NCBI RefSeq assembly: GCF_000317125.1
Contig: NC_019695.1
Coordinates: 2,592,336-2,656,335 of the forward strand
DNA length: 64,000 nucleotides
Direction: 5' to 3'
From: Chroococcidiopsis thermalis PCC 7203
Lineage (GTDB): Bacteria; Cyanobacteriota; Cyanobacteriia; Cyanobacteriales; Chroococcidiopsidaceae
Each line of letters begins with the position of its first letter. Position 1 is the stretch's first letter. Below are positions 62,607 through 64,000 of this stretch, in pieces. The notes below the pieces were generated by a model. That model had not been told where the DNA came from and made no database searches. It worked only from the letters and a program-made list of their open reading frames with translations. The position numbers were made by a program, and so were the translations under genes.

Positions 62607-64000
62607 AACGATCGTGGACAAACCTCTCGTTTCTGGGATTGTTATCTTCCTCAATGAAGAACAATTTATTGAGGAAGCGATCGCCAGTGTCTTTGCCCAG
62701 ACTTACAACAACTGGGAACTGCTATTAGTTGATGATGGCTCCACGGACGGGAGTACGGCGATCGCCCGTCGCTATGCCGAACAATACCCTCACAAAGTCC
62801 GTTATCTCGAACACGAAAATCATCAAAATTGCGGCATGAGTGCGGCGCGGAATTTAGGCGTTCGTCACGCTCAAGGCGAGTACATTGCTTTTCTCGATGC
62901 TGACGACATTTGGTTGCCACAGAAATTGGTACAACAAGTTGCTATTCTAGAATCGCAGCCCGAAGCCGCCATGCTTTACGGACGCACTCACTTTTGGTTT
63001 AGTTGGACGGGAAACCAGAGCGATCGCCAATACAACTATTTCACAGAACTGGGCGTTGAACCCGACACTCTAGTCCAGCCACCCACGCTGCTAGAACTCT
63101 TTTTACAAAATGAATCTACCGTCGCATCTACTTGTAGCGTCCTGATCCGCCGCGAGGTATTTCAGAAGATTGGTGAATTTGAGCCAGAATTTCGCACCAT
63201 GTACGAAGATATGGTCTTTTACACCAAAATATTTCTTCAAGCACCCGTGTTTGTCTCCGGGAAATGCTGGGATCGATATCGACAGCACCCCCAAAGTAGT
63301 TGTCGCATAGCAATTGAGGAGGGAGAGTATAACTCTTTTCACCCCAGTCCCGCTCGTGGCACTTTCTTGCGTTGGGTAGAGGCTTACTTACGCGATCGCG
63401 GTGCTGAGAGAACGCAGGTGTGGAGCGTTCTCCAAACAGAATTACTGCCTTATCGGTATCCATTGTTGTATCCAGTAGGGCGAATGCTGAGACTGTGGCG
63501 ACAGCAGGCGAAAACGGTATTAAAGTCAGCTGGGCGGCGGGTTTTACCTAGAGACTTGCTGTACTGGCTGAAATTTCAAAAAAGATTTAGAGGTACGTCA
63601 CACTTGGGCGGAGTGCGCTTTGGTAATCTCCGCCGTCTCAAACCCGTCAGCCAAAACTTCGGTTTCAATCGCGGTTTGCCGATCGATCGCTATTACATTG
63701 AGAAATTTCTTGCCAGCCATGCCGATGCCATACGCGGACACGTATTGGAAGTGAGCGAAAACAAATACACGCTCAAGTTTGGCAGCGATCGCGTCAGCAA
63801 AAGCGATATCCTGCACGTAACTCAGGATAACCTCGCAGCAACAATAGTCGCTGACTTGACCTGTTGCGATGAAAACAGCGTACCCTCAAATACTTTCGAT
63901 TGCATTATTATTACGCAAACCCTACCGTTTATTTACGACGTGCGGGCGGCGATCGCAACTCTACACAGGATATTGAAGCCAGGGGGAGTTATATTAGCAA
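62584..64000 (+). CDS. GT2 glycosyltransferase with C-terminal methyltransferase-like domain (cut by window edge)
   Basis: At least 472 codons, open at the window end. From ATG 62584 it reads MKTVSKSETIVDKPLVSGIV, then IFLNEEQFIEEAIASVFAQTYN, LLLVDDGSTDGST, FLDADDIWLPQKL (DxD) and GEFEPEFRTMYEDMVFYTKI. A linker of about 100 residues (to FGFNRGLPIDRYYIEKFL) leads into a truncated SAM-methyltransferase-like domain (HVLEVSENKYTLKFG, VADLTCCDENSVPSNTFDCIIITQTLPFIYDV, LHRILKPGGVILA), a fusion known from cyanobacterial and rhizobial polysaccharide loci. GTG at 62614 is an alternative start. Confidence 0.92.
   Translation, partial: MKTVSKSETIVDKPLVSGIVIFLNEEQFIEEAIASVFAQTYNNWELLLVDDGSTDGSTAIARRYAEQYPHKVRYLEHENHQNCGMSAARNLGVRHAQGEYIAFLDADDIWLPQKLVQQVAILESQPEAAMLYGRTHFWFSWTGNQSDRQYNYFTELGVEPDTLVQPPTLLELFLQNESTVASTCSVLIRREVFQKIGEFEPEFRTMYEDMVFYTKIFLQAPVFVSGKCWDRYRQHPQSSCRIAIEEGEYNSFHPSPARGTFLRWVEAYLRDRGAERTQVWSVLQTELLPYRYPLLYPVGRMLRLWRQQAKTVLKSAGRRVLPRDLLYWLKFQKRFRGTSHLGGVRFGNLRRLKPVSQNFGFNRGLPIDRYYIEKFLASHADAIRGHVLEVSENKYTLKFGSDRVSKSDILHVTQDNLAATIVADLTCCDENSVPSNTFDCIIITQTLPFIYDVRAAIATLHRILKPGGVILA

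Overview
The window is a piece of a cyanobacterial chromosome. The evidence is the very frequent GCGATCGC (HIP1) octamer, families found almost only in cyanobacteria (HCF173-like SDR/CIA30 protein, DUF3598, DUF3326, AMIN-domain TonB receptor, DUF3102), a plant-type [2Fe-2S] ferredoxin, and arrays of 7-9 bp tandem repeats (STRR type) in nearly every gene gap. The gene content and repeat load fit a large-genome, desiccation-tolerant type such as the Chroococcidiopsis/Nostocales group, but the genus cannot be fixed from sequence alone. There are no rRNA or tRNA genes, CRISPR arrays or transposases that I can see.

Layout. 1-32 kb is mostly housekeeping and conserved genes: a partial TonB siderophore receptor, HCF173-like protein, DUF3598, SDR, hydrolases, DUF502, nusB, ftsY, a SpoIIE/RsbU phosphatase, a small basic protein that needs a -1 frameshift, a Nudix hydrolase, ilvN, a BON protein, infC with its terminator, an EamA transporter, an oxidoreductase, a YegS-like lipid kinase, a secreted Hint/poly-Gly protein followed by a Tim44-like protein, a PIN toxin-antitoxin pair, acnB, ferredoxin, DUF3326 and a CPBP protease.

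30-45 kb is a sugar and envelope region. A minus-strand operon (methyltransferase, glucose-1-phosphate cytidylyltransferase, PIG-L deacetylase) diverges from a plus-strand run: glycosidase/GT2 fusion, ABC exporter, CgeB-like glycosyltransferase, GT2, second CgeB-like glycosyltransferase, then a MacA-like adaptor and FtsX-type permease. 44-50 kb holds PPK2, GNAT, TetR, an exported charged-helix protein, a microbial rhodopsin with an unusual helix-C motif (S-S-I), a sugar ABC permease and purN.

50.8-64 kb is an exopolysaccharide locus: WecG-type glycosyltransferase and CDP-paratose-epimerase-like protein (minus), a 1.2 kb gene-free stretch, then on the plus strand a DUF3102 protein with a decayed methylase-like tail, a Wzc-type tyrosine kinase, the Wzm/Wzt exporter, a GNAT-like protein, an acyl carrier protein, an aminoacyl-tRNA-synthetase-like amino acid:carrier protein ligase, a methyltransferase and a GT2 glycosyltransferase that runs off the window. 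The ligase + carrier protein + GNAT trio next to Wzt suggests that an amino acid is activated, loaded on the carrier and transferred to the exported polysaccharide or its precursor. This is the best candidate for an undescribed system here.

A second theme is repeats invading genes. STRR units or palindromic elements form the C-terminal ends of NusB, PurN and the carrier-protein ligase, an Ala-Glu-Gly run in FtsY, an in-frame insert in DUF3326 and a long N-terminal extension of one glycosyltransferase.
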